Assembly (NCBI GenBank): GCA_026419785.1
Contig: JAODTK010001010.1
Location: forward strand, 119,059-183,058
Length of the DNA stretch: 64,000 nt
Direction of reading: 5' to 3'
DNA from: Sclerodactyla briareus
Taxonomy: Eukaryota; Echinodermata; Holothuroidea; Dendrochirotida; Sclerodactylidae
The position numbers and the translations under genes were made by a program. Of this stretch, positions 45,001 through 55,698 are shown piece after piece (the stretch's first letter is position 1; the number at the start of each line of letters is the position of its first letter). The notes under the pieces were generated by a model. The model ran no database searches, had not been told where the DNA came from, and saw nothing but the letters and a program-made list of their open reading frames with translations.

Positions 45001-45257
45001 CATTCATCAGTGACCCAATCCCCCCATTATCTCGGGGTGCCCTGACGATATTGTCGCCAGTCTTGCAAACCTACTGACGTTGTGGTGTTTGTAACATGGC
45101 CAGAGCCCTCAGCATTTGTCGTGGATGCTTGGTTCCCTGACTGCCGCTCCAGCGAACTCGTTCCTAATCAGAGGTGTCGGTACCGAGACGATCGAGTATC
45201 AGTTCACTGACGAGGCCGGTAATAATGCTTCCTGTTCGTTCACGGTGACAATCACAG
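45001..45257 (+). CDS. HYR exon 19 (block copy 2, second exon)
   Basis: Starts AFISDPIPPLS in one frame and 'PPIISGCPDDIVASL' in the next; then 'VTWPEPSAFVVDA' and LTAAPANSFLIRGVGTETIE-type text. The end reads EYQFTDEAGNNASCSFTVTI into gtgagc. That tail is the clearest HYR signature in the block: Y-x-F-x-D-E-A-G-N-N-A-S-C-S-F. Slips near 45022, 45080 and 45125. TNLTD and GNNAS give possible N-glycosylation sequons. Confidence 0.82.
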
Positions 45258-45978
45258 GTGAGCAATGATTGTGTATGTCTGTCCTGACTGTAATATATGT
45301 GTGTTTGTGTGTGTGTGTGATGTATGCTGAATAGAATGCATGTGTATATAAGCTCTTTATACCTAGGTTATACTGAGAAATGGTGTAAGCTAGATACTGG
45401 GTATACCACATTCTAGCTGAGCCTCAACAGCCGCCTACTACAGGTTGGGCCGTTTCCCAATTCTTTCTGTTGTTAGCAGATTTTGATTGGCATGGGCCAG
45501 TCTACAAGCGACTTAATTGCATTTGCCATTCAAAAATATTCGCTGGCTATTGACAGGTTGGGGGTACCTTGTTACGCTGTGCATTGGAACCCATCCTGGA
45601 TAGTAGGGAAATCTTTCTGCATGTGTCATTCAGAAATACTCTGCTGGCTATGTGAGAGGTTGGGGGTCCCTTGTTTTGCTGTGCATCGTTACCGTTCCTG
45701 GATATCTTTTTCTGCATATCTGTTTGGCAGCTATGTCATCACCCCTCCCCCTTCCAAGTTGACTCGAAATCAGGATGGACCATGCACATGATTGAAATTT
45801 TGAAATTGTCAGGCCATTAGCAGCATATTCCCCTCATATCTTACAACTTTTCTCTCTCAATGCATTCCTATTATTCATCTTCCATGAGATTGGCTGGATT
45901 TGCCACAGGAGAAGGGCGGTTTTTTGTTTGACCTTTGAGCCATCTGATAACCTGAAGTTTACTGCCCCCTCTCAACAG
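45258..45978 (+). other. Intron with a 100-base tandem duplication
   Basis: (GT)n at 45295-45325. Two units at about 45519-45617 and 45618-45716 share ATTCGCTGGCTAT-like, GGTTGGGGGT and TTGCTGTGCATC-like text. Confidence 0.55.
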
Positions 45979-46215
45979 AGTACATGGACGTGACGACCCC
46001 GCATAACGGCATGTCCCGATGACATGATAGTAGAGGATCCGCGGGGATTTGCCGCCTGGATCCCACCCCATGCGCAGCGATACTGAGGGCACGTCCAACT
46101 TACATCTGGCCAGAGACGGGCGTTGACAATTCCCGAAGGCGTCACCGTGATCACCTATGGTTCCAGGATGAAGCCCGGAACAACGCGACATGCGAATTCA
46201 GTATCACAGTCGTAT
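45979..46215 (+). CDS. HYR exon 20
   Basis: Acceptor cctctcaacag, donor GTA T|gtgag, 237 bases (79 codons). HYR text in mixed frames: 'YMDVTTP', then CPDDMIVEDPRG, 'AWIPPHA' for the tryptophan strand, 'LTIPEGVTVITYGFQDEARN', and NNATCEFSITVV. Although the length is a multiple of three, no single frame is open throughout, so slips compensate (near 46000, 46090 and 46160). TIPEGVTVITY replaces the usual FPVG hairpin. NATC gives a glycosylation sequon. Phase-1 T before gt makes the next codon start with T, again unlike the Gly-type boundary. Confidence 0.76.
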
Positions 46216-48042
46216 GTGAGTCTCATTTCTGTTGAATTTGTTTGAATCTTTTTGTACTGGCCTTGAACATTCTTGTTTCTCCCTATATGTAGCTAAACTA
46301 GCTTTCATTGTTTGCGGATGAAGAAGGCCTTTGTGCGTAAATATGGGGGGGTGTGGGGGTGTGATGACACCCCCCTGAGATATTGATGAAAGTCCGTCCC
46401 GTAGCGGCAAAACATTGATTTTTAGGGAACCTTGAATAAACCCCAGAAGATGGAGGTTCGTGAACAAATAAGCTTAAAAATTGTAAAGAATGGACCGGTG
46501 TACGGAAGCCACATACGGAACGAATGGGCCCCTGCTGCCACCCCCCACCCCTTTGTCGGGAACGTTACCACGGTCGCCGAAAGAAAAAACACTGGGTAAA
46601 TACAAAATAGTCAATCAAAAAAGTTGGTCTCAGACAGAACATTTGTCAGCAAAAGTTCACAACCCTTTTGAGAAAATTGTTTTGTATTTAAGCACCTGGT
46701 TGGGTGTGTCACCCTCGCCCGTGGGCAGGTTTTCTCCAGAACTGTAGATGGTTTGATGAAACAATTCTGTCAGTTGAGGGTATCAGGGATGGCTCTGATT
46801 AGATTGTGAGGCAAAAAGACAGTATGGTCCTGGGGCGGTGGTCGTCGGCCGCCGCGCGTCTTGCTACAGCCACCACAGCCAGAAACATTAGGCAGTAGAG
46901 TGGCTATTGATTGATCTGAAAAACTGGTACACATGTATGCCCTAGTTAAAAAATCTTGGAGGGTCGAAAGTGGGGCCTCATGTTGTATGTTGCTGACTTC
47001 TATTTTGCACTTTATGTGAAAATACAAGTTAGTCCGATTCACACAAAACTTGATGGATGAGAAAAAAGTGCCGAAAGCTCACCAGAGGTAAAATTGTCAG
47101 TTATTATTGATAATACCACCTGCAGTTAGTCCTGAACTATAGGTAGGTCATCAAGTCACCCGAAGTGGAATTGATATGATGTGCTTCTTCAAAATGAGGT
47201 CCACAGAGGTAAATTTTGGGAAGATTCTCACATGTCGGTGATTTACCGCCTTGTCATGTCTATAGTAAGGGGTAATTGGCAGTTTAATTAGGCTCATCAA
47301 ATAACAGATGAACCATTGGTCATGTGGTTTGTCATATAGGAAACAGAATCAAAGGGGTCATTCTAGAATAAATATGCTAGTTAATTTTTTTTTTAAACAA
47401 AATTGTTTGGTTCTTCACAGGCCTTTTGGTCGGAAACAAAATCAAACTTGAAATTTGGATCACTGGAGTCATTGAATTGATTCCAATTGCATGGTTGTGG
47501 TCTGCTGATGTTCATTTGGCCAATAGTCATGTAACAGATTTGTTGTTGATGACAGGTGAAGAGGGTCCTTCCTCTCATGTATCTGTTGCTATATTTAAAT
47601 TCTTTTGCGAAATGTCAAGGGATCTATGAAATCACAGGGGAATGATGCAAAGGACGCCATGGACCCGACACGTAAATTGCTGAATTTTGACACCATGATA
47701 ACAAAAAACAGAAAGATGAAAAAAGGTAATCACTTAGAAATAAATAAATTGTTTATTGGTATTTTGTGAACAATTTCATAGATTTCTGTTTGAGATCCCA
47801 TCTATAAATTGTTTGGTACAAGATTCCAAAAGTATGTGTTCTACATTGAGTTTGGGATCATGTGGTTCCCCTGTGATGTCCACAAGGCAAATTTTGCAAT
47901 GGGAGATCGTGCCTTCATTGTAACACTCAATCAGCTGTGGAATTGCTGTGAGGGTTCGGCTGTCATAATGAATTATAAAGAAAGTACAAAACATCCAGTC
48001 AATGTACGACCATAGCCTTAATATATTAAAATATTTCCACAG
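46216..48042 (+). other. Intron, nothing recognised
   Basis: About 1.8 kb with no module or clear repeat. A GC-rich patch occurs at about 46830-46880. Confidence 0.4.
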
Positions 48043-48290
48043 CCCAAGATGTTACGACATCACCCCTTCCTGAGATTAATGAATGCCCCAAGGATATTCA
48101 TCCAGACAAACCCAATCGTCGCATGGACACATGTCCGACAGCCACGGACGACAGCGAGGGGCCAGTGACTCAGCTGTTCGGCCCCCAGATACCGTTCGCA
48201 GATTCCCGGTCGTCGAACCGTCGTTTCAACGTGTTTGAGGATACTTCGGGTAACAGAGCGTCGTGTAACTTCCCGTCATATTCAACGTAC
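48043..48290 (+). CDS. HYR exon 21 (divergent)
   Basis: After atttccacag one frame stays open for 83 codons: AQDVTTSPLPEINECPKDIH, then CPTATDDSEGPVTQLFGP, then a shifted stretch, and FEDTSGNRASCNF at the end. C-P-K-D-I, 'DSEGPV' and 'FxDTSGNxASCNF' are HYR landmarks. The expected 'VIFNV' strand (GTCATATTCAACGTA) is one base out of frame, so the frame stops at 48291. No consensus donor is found near there; the nearest, ttag|gttagt at about 48327, is in another phase. The 3' edge is therefore unsure. A tryptophan is absent. Confidence 0.7.
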
Positions 48291-49064
48291 TGACATTCCA
48301 CCACGAGATCATGTTTTATGTCTTTAGGTTAGTCCTTGTGTTACCAACGATGAACTTGATATTCCGATTACCTGCTGCTTTTAATGTACACACCACTCTC
48401 GGAATTTCTGTTCTGCGTGCGCCTCTGTTTTGTGTTTTGTATCTGTATCATCGTCTTGGTCCAAATGGGCAATCTCCTTCCAAATTGGAGGGAGCCAATC
48501 AGCAAAACTGATAGGGACCACACCCCGCTTCCGGAGATTCACATATGTGCCATGAATTTGGACGTATTAGCTGTTACCACCAACGTGACATCGAATTGCT
48601 TGTTGCATAAGTTTGACAATTCAATCAATGAATGCTTCTCACATGACCACGCCCACATTTTTTGTAATTTGACAAGACGATTTTTCAGCCAGTCGGGCTG
48701 CATATTTTTGTGCATACGGAAAAACAATCCAGCGTCAGAAGCGCTAAAACAATAATCATCTTAACACAAAACTTATCTGTAGGGTTGTATACCCCAGATC
48801 TTTATAGAAAAAACTTTGATAGTAGCAGCCACAGATCCGTCCTGAAAATCCGAGATGTGACCCAACCGTGATTGAAACCCTATCTTGTAGTGGGTGAGCA
48901 GACCTTCAACGTACCAAACTTCTAAGGGAAATTCAAGCCAACTAATACTCTTCTTGGGTCTTAATGTTACAGAGATAAAAACTCATTCAAATATCACTTT
49001 GTCCAGGTTCAAAGCATGTTCCGGTTTGGGAAGATACGACTTCTTCTTCAATTTCATGACCAGT

Positions 49065-49205
49065 TTGCTGATTTTGGCAAACTGGCAACCTTTTTTGTGA
49101 TGTCATATCTACAATAAGGGAAACGACAGATTCTTAACATTTTCCTAAAATTGGTAGATATGACGCATCACAGTTTCCATTTTCAAACTTGCCACTTATG
49201 CAGTG
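49065..49205. repeat. Long imperfect hairpin (foldback/MITE-like)
   Basis: Left arm GGCAAACTGGCAACC...TGTGATGTCATATCTAC pairs with the right arm GTAGATATGACGCATCACAG...CAAACTTGCCACTT. A related piece with the same core (TCACATCTACCAATTTT) is at about 20960-21010. Confidence 0.75.
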
Positions 49206-49504
49206 GAGTATTATTATCTTTAAATTCGTAACTTTATAATCCGAACTGCTATAACAGAAACAAATTTGATTGGCATAATTTTCAATGCACAATCATATGA
49301 CATTAAATATTTCCTGACTGACCTTGTCCTCAAACCCCATGGTTACCCCGATGGTAAAATGTCCAAACTTTGCTCGAATTAGAGTGACTGACCATGCACA
49401 GTCACACATCAGAAGCTTTTCTTCATGAGAATCATGAGACAGACAGTTCAAAGCTCTAATCGCTCCTATTAGTCTTTAGTAGACAAGAACAGAAGAATTG
49501 TTTT

Positions 49505-50470
49505 ATATTCCTTGACGAGTCAGAGGAATCTATTTGGCGTCCACGTCGTGAGTGTGTGTTGTGTGGGTGTGTATGTGTGTGTGTGACGCCCAGCTGTACA
49601 CACGATAACTTATCAGGTTTGAGTCGGTCAAGGCTCCATACTGGTATGTGTGTTCCCCATGATGAGTACATGAACCCTATTGTTTTCTTTGGGTCAGGTC
49701 AGAGTCATCTGAGTTACCAGAGGTATAAGGTCTGAAAAACCTGTGTTAAACACGATAAGTCCGAGATGGTTGGTCTGATCAAGTGAAATTATGTGTACAG
49801 CTTTCTTATATGGGGAGTACAGAACCCTATTGTTTTTGGTTCAGGTCGGGAGTGAATTTTGGTCGAAAATGGAAATTGTGAAAAATTTCGATATTTTGGT
49901 GGCCAATTTTTTTGGCTTGTAAACACGATAACTACTGCGACCCCACCCAGATGGATGAAGCCCATATTGGTCTGTGTGTTCCCCATGATGAGTACCTGAA
50001 CCCATTTGTTTTTGGGGTCAGGTCAGAGATCATCTGAGGTCACCAGAAGTCGAAGTCTGAACACCTTGAAACTTCGTGATCTGATAGTCCCAGAACGGTT
50101 TTGGTCTGATCAGGTTGAAATTAGGTGTGTATCTTTCTTAGGGGGAGTACATGAAACCCTTTGTCTTGTAAAGGGTGGGTGAAATGAGGCCTCATACTCG
50201 GTTTGCTGTATTCCCCATGATGAGTACATGAACCCTATTTGTTTTGGGGTCAGTCGGAGGTCATCTAAGGTTACCTCCAGAGTCTGAAACCTTGAAATTT
50301 AGTGTGTAGCATTTTCTTACCAAGGTACAGGAACCCTATTAGTTGGTAAGGATTAGGAAAATGTGCCCTAAGGAGTCTGATTACTATCTCTCATTTGGTC
50401 GTGGGTCTGGCTATGGGTTGACCCCCCAAGAAAAAAAAAAAAACCCAGTCAAGTAATCACTAAGAGCCTT
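49505..50470 (+). repeat. Dispersed ATTCCTTGAC-family repeat, most complete copy
   Basis: Starts TATTCCTTGACGAGTCAGAG followed by (TG)n and ends GTCAAGTAATCACTAAGAGC. The inside has three sub-units, each with CCCCATGATGAGTACATGAA or a variant, a CACGATAA phrase and a GATCAAGTGAAATTA-like phrase. The start is complementary to the end (ATTCCTTGAC / GTCAAGTAATC). Confidence 0.75.
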
Positions 50471-51523
50471 CTGGCTTTCTGGTTGTATAACCCAGAACTT
50501 CAATTCCTTGGGGGCCATCGAGATGGGACTATGGTTGGCGGGAGGGTGAACTGGGTTAGGTGTCTCTTCATTTTCGAGGTAGCTTTGACAATATTGATTA
50601 TCCCCCCTTGTTTTTCCATAGCCCTGTCATTCTATTACAATCACTTGCCTGTAATACCTCTTGGACGAATGAAAGGAGTTTTTTCATCAGTAAAATCCGC
50701 AGCACCTCCAGACTGTTGCAATTGAGCTTTAACCAGTGTCCAATTTGGTTAAGAGGTAGAACACGATAACGCTTCGCCGTACCCCTCACAACACACAGTT
50801 AGTTCTTCGTACTTTGTTGTTTGGGAAGGACCTGAAATAATAAATTAAGATATGGGAGCTGTATTGCGAATCAAAGTTTGCAGCAGTGTAATAAAGTGTA
50901 CTTCCCAACATGATGAGGTATGAAAAGCTCAAATTTTCGTTGTACGCTGGGTGCAACCGATGGTTATACTGTTTGCTGTGGTAAGTCAAACTATTAGATT
51001 TTGTCCCCACCACATTTCGAAAAAAACAATTGACCCCCTGGTTTGCTACTACAGGTTCAAGCATCTGCTTGGCCAACTTTGGGGATTAACAAAGTGTTAT
51101 CTTAACCTCATGTTCGGCATGAATATTTTGTTGTAATATGCACGGTCACAAATGCCAACCCTCCGTGGCAACAGCAACACTTGTGTGCGGGGGATAATGG
51201 GTTGTGGAATTTTTTTTTCTCCAGATTCGAGTTTGGTTTAAGGTGGGCTCACAATGTTCCTATTATGTACCATACCACCGACAGGCAATGGGGTGAGGGG
51301 GAAGGGCGGAATTCCCTGGATGCTTGAATGCATACTATGATGAAGCCCCCCCATGATCTACAATGATGCCAGATGCCCATTCTATCCAGCTCACTGTACT
51401 TTGGGGTCTCGTCACGTTGCTCTCTACCCAGGACACCCTGCTATGTCGTTTGATTGCTCAGACTCGAATACAACCTCCCTGGGCCAGCCTGGCTTTCACA
51501 TTTTTCCCTTTTTTTTTCCCCAG

Positions 51524-51555
51524 GCAGTGCATGGTTGGTCAGCCTGCAGTGGAAG
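51524..51555 (+). other. Possible mini-exon (uncertain)
   Basis: A 32-base segment sits between an excellent acceptor (ttttttttccccag) and a consensus donor (gtaagc). Read in phase 1 it gives SAWLVSLQWKG. The length is one short of a multiple of three, so it needs a lost base. No domain is recognisable. Confidence 0.25.
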
Positions 51556-52155
51556 GTAAGCACGTAGCCCAACTGGGGTAGTAGAATGCCACAGCCTGGG
51601 TCAGGCAGGGTAACCCCATTTTCCTAGCGGTTATACCTCCTGCCATAACAGTCAAGAGGAGCCATCACACTATAACATTTTCTGTTGGATGGCCACACTT
51701 CGTTCTCTTAAGGGTGAACATACGGTATGTTGGTATAAATGGTCATATATAACTAGTACAAACACTTGACCAACCTCGGATTTAAAGGCCTAAACGAACT
51801 ACTTCCCTAATGTTTGGCTCTCTAAAAAAAGAATGGAAACTTAGTATTCAAAAGTCAGGCAATAGCTCTTCTTATTCTTTGGTTCACCCTATAGCTAATT
51901 GATTTACCTATGCGTATATGCCCATAAGGACAAAGGGGCCTAGTGTTGTTCTGGCCCATCCTAAAAAAATGGTGATCATACCACCATAGCTGACAAACCC
52001 AAACCTGGGTGGAACCATGACAAAAAAACCGTGACTCGCTGCCATGGTCGGAGGGTTGTAATAGTGTGAGATTGTGCACTGTTTGAATCATATGTCAGCA
52101 CTGATCAGCTATTATTCTTTCTTGTAAAAATTTCTCCATATCCCCCCAACAACAG

Positions 52156-52409
52156 TGGACAACACCTCCCCAACTGTTCTCAACTGCCCAGCAGATTAGC
52201 AGATATCGTCCGGGGATTCTTCCGTCCAGGACGGCATTGGTACGTGGGCCATGAAGATGCGCCGTTGACGCTGAAGGGATGGTCACGGGTGGTGGCCGGT
52301 CCATCACAAACCCATGGGACTGTTTGACGTTGGGACGGAGACCATTCTGTACATGTTTGAAGACGAGGCCGGGATCAGGCAACTTGTTTTTCACCGGGAT
52401 GGATTCTTG
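52156..52409 (+). CDS. HYR exon 22
   Basis: Starts VDNTSPTVLNCPAD after caacaacag, with C-P-A-D, then stops in this frame (GAT TAG). Other frames continue with 'TWAMKDAPLTLKGWSRVVAG', and LFDVGTETILYMFEDEAG, which matches the 'FPVGxTxVxYxFxDxAG' strand well. The end (GGCAACTTGTTTTTCACC) should give 'GNLxCxFT', but the second cysteine is not seen. Donor TTG|gtgag. Three or more slips. Last HYR module in the window. Confidence 0.76.
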
Positions 52410-53711
52410 GTGAGATTTCAAAGGTAGCTGTCTGACGACGATGCCTACTTGCTAGATCTTGGCAATTTGTCAAACGTCAACGTGGACACAAAACCCCAGA
52501 AACTTGAAAAATTCTCTTGATGGCAACATGCCTGCGCATGTCAGTGACACTTAAATTTCTTAATATGGTCCTGCCAGCTTCCTGAAGGTCATGTAGACAA
52601 TAAACACTTTCCATGGTTGAAAATGACAAATTGTACAGGATTGGGGGTGAGAGGTAGTCTAGGAGTGATCTAGATCGGTTTAGCCATATAGACTCCCAGG
52701 AGAAATGCAGGTTGCCTAGGTGACGTATTACCGGCAGTTTAGGCCATTTTTGGTGGAGCAGGGATGGGGTGGAATCATCAGAATGCACATTTCAGGGTCA
52801 CAAATGTCACGGGAGTACTAAATTGTTATTGACAGTCTTGTCAGTTGTCAGATGTTGGTCTTGGTGGAGTCGGGGTCAGGGGTCAATGACAGCATCCGGG
52901 CATGACCATATACCTGCCATCTATTCTAGGGTTCTTTCACCCCTTGACAGGGTCTATCTTGAGAGGGCTCGCCTTTATGGTCTGACATGGCCACCCTAAT
53001 CTACCCCTGTTGGGACTGTGCAAAAGAGTGACAACAACTTTATGACGTATATCTCCATTGATTGGAAACTTGAGTGAATAACAAAAGTTGAGGAAGTTCC
53101 ATTTTCCATTTGGTTGGTGGCCCGAATAGCTTATCGTTATGACTGAGTGATTCAGCCATGGTGAGACGGTGACTGGCGTTGCTCGGCCTAGAATCAACAT
53201 GAACAAAAGAAACTTGATTGTAGTTTGATACAATTTAATTGAGGTGATAAGGGCCTCACTCTTATGATCTTTTCCTTGTGGGATTCCCTTCTCAAGAACA
53301 AACTGCAGAGACTTGACCCAACTGCTGGGACTTGTATGTTGACCTGTTCTGGGTAAGCGACCGAATGGTTTCCATTTTGACAAGGACACATTGTGGTCGC
53401 ACCCGTACCTATCTGCTCCATGGCGATGACAGACATTACTGTATCTCGCTCAATGGTGACATCACTGTCGTTCATGTTTCATTTCAATCTCTTGATCACT
53501 CCTATGATTGCTGGAGATCACCAGAATGTTTCCAACCTAAAAAAATGGGGTTGAAGTTCCAATAAACAGATACCAACTTGTTGCAGATTTCCACTTCCAC
53601 ATCTGCTCCACCACCTTGGTGAAACTATATGACACAAAAGTGTTGATGTGCCTTTTAAACCGTAACTGTTGCCATTCTGATCTTATACAGTATTGAGCTC
53701 TGGGGCTACAG

Positions 53712-53880
53712 TTGAGCCCAAATGGTTAGCACAATTGGTAGAGTGCCGAATCTGGGATTTGGGTTCGAATCCAGGTCAGGTCATACCGGAGGCTTCAATA
53801 ATGGTACCTGTTGCCCAGGGACAAACGAGGAGTGGCAATTTTGCAAGTTACCATCTGCTTGTGATTCCCCACCCCCACAT
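53712..53880 (+). repeat. tRNA-derived SINE copy 4
   Basis: tRNA-like head GAGCCCAAATGGTTAGCACA with ATTGGTAGAGTGCCG (box A region) and GGTTCGAATCC (box B, exact consensus, 53762-53772). The body starts ATGGTACCTGTTGCCCAGG as in the copies at 0.7 and 22.8 kb. Its box B is the best preserved of the four. Confidence 0.8.
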
Positions 53881-54830
53881 TAAGGTACTACCAAAGAGCA
53901 TACCCTCATTTCGTGTAAGACCTGAAGAATTCGCACCTGACAATGAATGCAGTATCCAGGTCTGCACCTCCGCAGGCTCTTGAATCGGTTTCAAATCCTG
54001 CATGTACACTGTACCCAATGAAAAAAAACAATGCTAAATGAGCATTATAATTCATACTTTGTGCTATGGAGGAGAAATTTGAACAGTTACTATTCAATCG
54101 AAAATAGTAACAGCGTACTCTTCACTGTCCATCGGCTAATTGGCTTCTACTCATCTACACCCCGCCTTCCTCATACCATGCCCTCCCTCACGTTTTCTTC
54201 TGTGACTGCTTTATTAATATCACTGTTTCTTCTTCTCTCTCTGCATTTGTATATCCCGGCCAGATGAGCGTTAAGTTGTGGAAGAACTGTTGGGAGACAT
54301 CTGTCACTACTTTGCTCAGATTTAGCATATTTTTTCTGAATATCCCCACTTTTCAAAGGGGGGAAAGATGGCCTAGTCCAATTGCTACCCCCCACACATT
54401 AGCCTAGTGTTATATATCAATAGACACGCACATTGTGCACACAGTAGGCTAACATCAGGCCCAATGTTGCCTTATGTCATAGTCATATGCCATTGGGCAT
54501 CTAAAGTTTACAATGCATCTTTTACCTGAATGAACAGAGCTTGTATTGCCTGATTTTCTCCTCCGACTGATTTCTTCTCAGCATATTCTACTTACCTGGT
54601 CCCAGCATGGTTCCTTCATGCTATTTGATATCTTACATTGCAGAAACTCTGACCGTTTTCTTCTTGTCTTGTAAACGAAAAGTCCAATGTACCCCTTTAG
54701 TATAGGGATGTTCGTAGAATACGCAAAAAAGACAAGCGGGCACATTCTACAGAAGTTTCTGTCAATGTGTGTTACAAATCAGGTCTTGGAGTGGCGATCG
54801 TGGAGTGCACTGACCGACCTTCAATTTGGA

Positions 54831-54854
54831 GGGGGGGGGGGGGGGGGGGGGGGG
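54831..54854. repeat. G24 homopolymer
   Basis: Twenty-four consecutive G; potential quadruplex or a consensus-length uncertainty. Confidence 0.85.
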
Positions 54855-55446
54855 TTGCATAAATGGCAGTCCCAGGAGCAGGATATCATCTGAACACTAG
54901 TCAAGAAGAGGAGGCAAGTGATCCTCAATCCATATGGCCAGGGTTCCTTGATGAGCCTCACTTAGTTAACTGAACCATAGAAATAAAAAAAATGAAGCTC
55001 TAAGCTGTTATGGTATTAGGGAAATTGATTCAGATCATATTTTCCAGTATTTAGGGTGGCGTGTAGGTTCGGAAACGGGGAAATGGTCAGCTGGAGTTTT
55101 GATCAGTTCAAATTTAGTTGTCCTGTTCGCTGATTAGGTGTGCTTTCGACGGGGGAGAGGGGAATTTGTTAGGCATGAAATTCCTGGGAATACCCTCAAT
55201 TGATGCAAAAATTTGGAGCTGGGACTGATGAGAATTACACTAGAATCATATAATTCGCCCATTTGGGTTCAGCTTAGTTAGCGGTGGAAATGAACACATT
55301 TTCCATAGCTTGTTAGATAACATTTCCACTAATTACCATCTTTCCGAGTATTTTCCTAAGCTTACCTCGCCCTAATTATAACACCAACGTACGCATCTAG
55401 TGCAAGAGGATATGCCAGTGATGAATATTCCTTCTATTTTACCCAG

Positions 55447-55698
55447 ATTGTCTTGGTAGAAGCTCTGGCAGATTTTGATGGTGACATCGCATTGGAATGG
55501 TCACAGTACCTCCTCAGTGAGGTTACAGGCTACACGATACAGAGGCTGGTCACGGCCAATGGGAGACCCGACCCTCAGATCCCTCACCCTCAGTCATCGG
55601 GCCTAATAGGACCGACGTCGTCAACGTGGACATGGCCACTGGACTGAGGGTGTTGGCAACCCTGGGACAGGGAGCGCCCAATCCGGACCCTAATCCTG
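55447..55698 (+). CDS. Fibronectin type III-like exon
   Basis: Acceptor attttacccag and donor CCT G|gtagtt. The first frame reads VLVEALADFDGDIALEWSQ, then YLLSEVTGYTIQRLVTANGR. The 'L-x-W' strand and the 'ExTGYxIxR' strand are the usual FN3 landmarks. It stops at 55647; one base earlier the second frame reads VIGPNRTDVVNVDMATGLRV and LATLGQGAPNPDPNPG, compatible with the later strands. So one slip lies at about 55590. No HYR or EGF signature. I call it FN3-like and not certain: it lacks the typical 'LxPxTxYxxxV' core in clean form. Its presence marks a change of module type on the 3' side. Confidence 0.55.

Larger units (their letters stand above)
48291..52155 (+). other. Long intron with hairpin repeat, dispersed repeat and possible mini-exon
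   Basis: Contains a hairpin (49065-49205), an ATTCCTTGAC-family copy (49505-50470), and a possible 32-base exon at 51524-51555. Otherwise nothing recognised. Confidence 0.45.
52410..55446 (+). other. Intron with SINE and G24 run
   Basis: SINE 53712-53880, G run 54831-54854. The rest shows nothing recognised, including a 150-codon minus-strand open frame at 52937-53389 without similarity that I know. Confidence 0.45.

Noticed and set aside
52937-53389. 150-codon open frame on the minus strand
   Set aside because: No recognisable motif and intronic composition; opposite to the gene.
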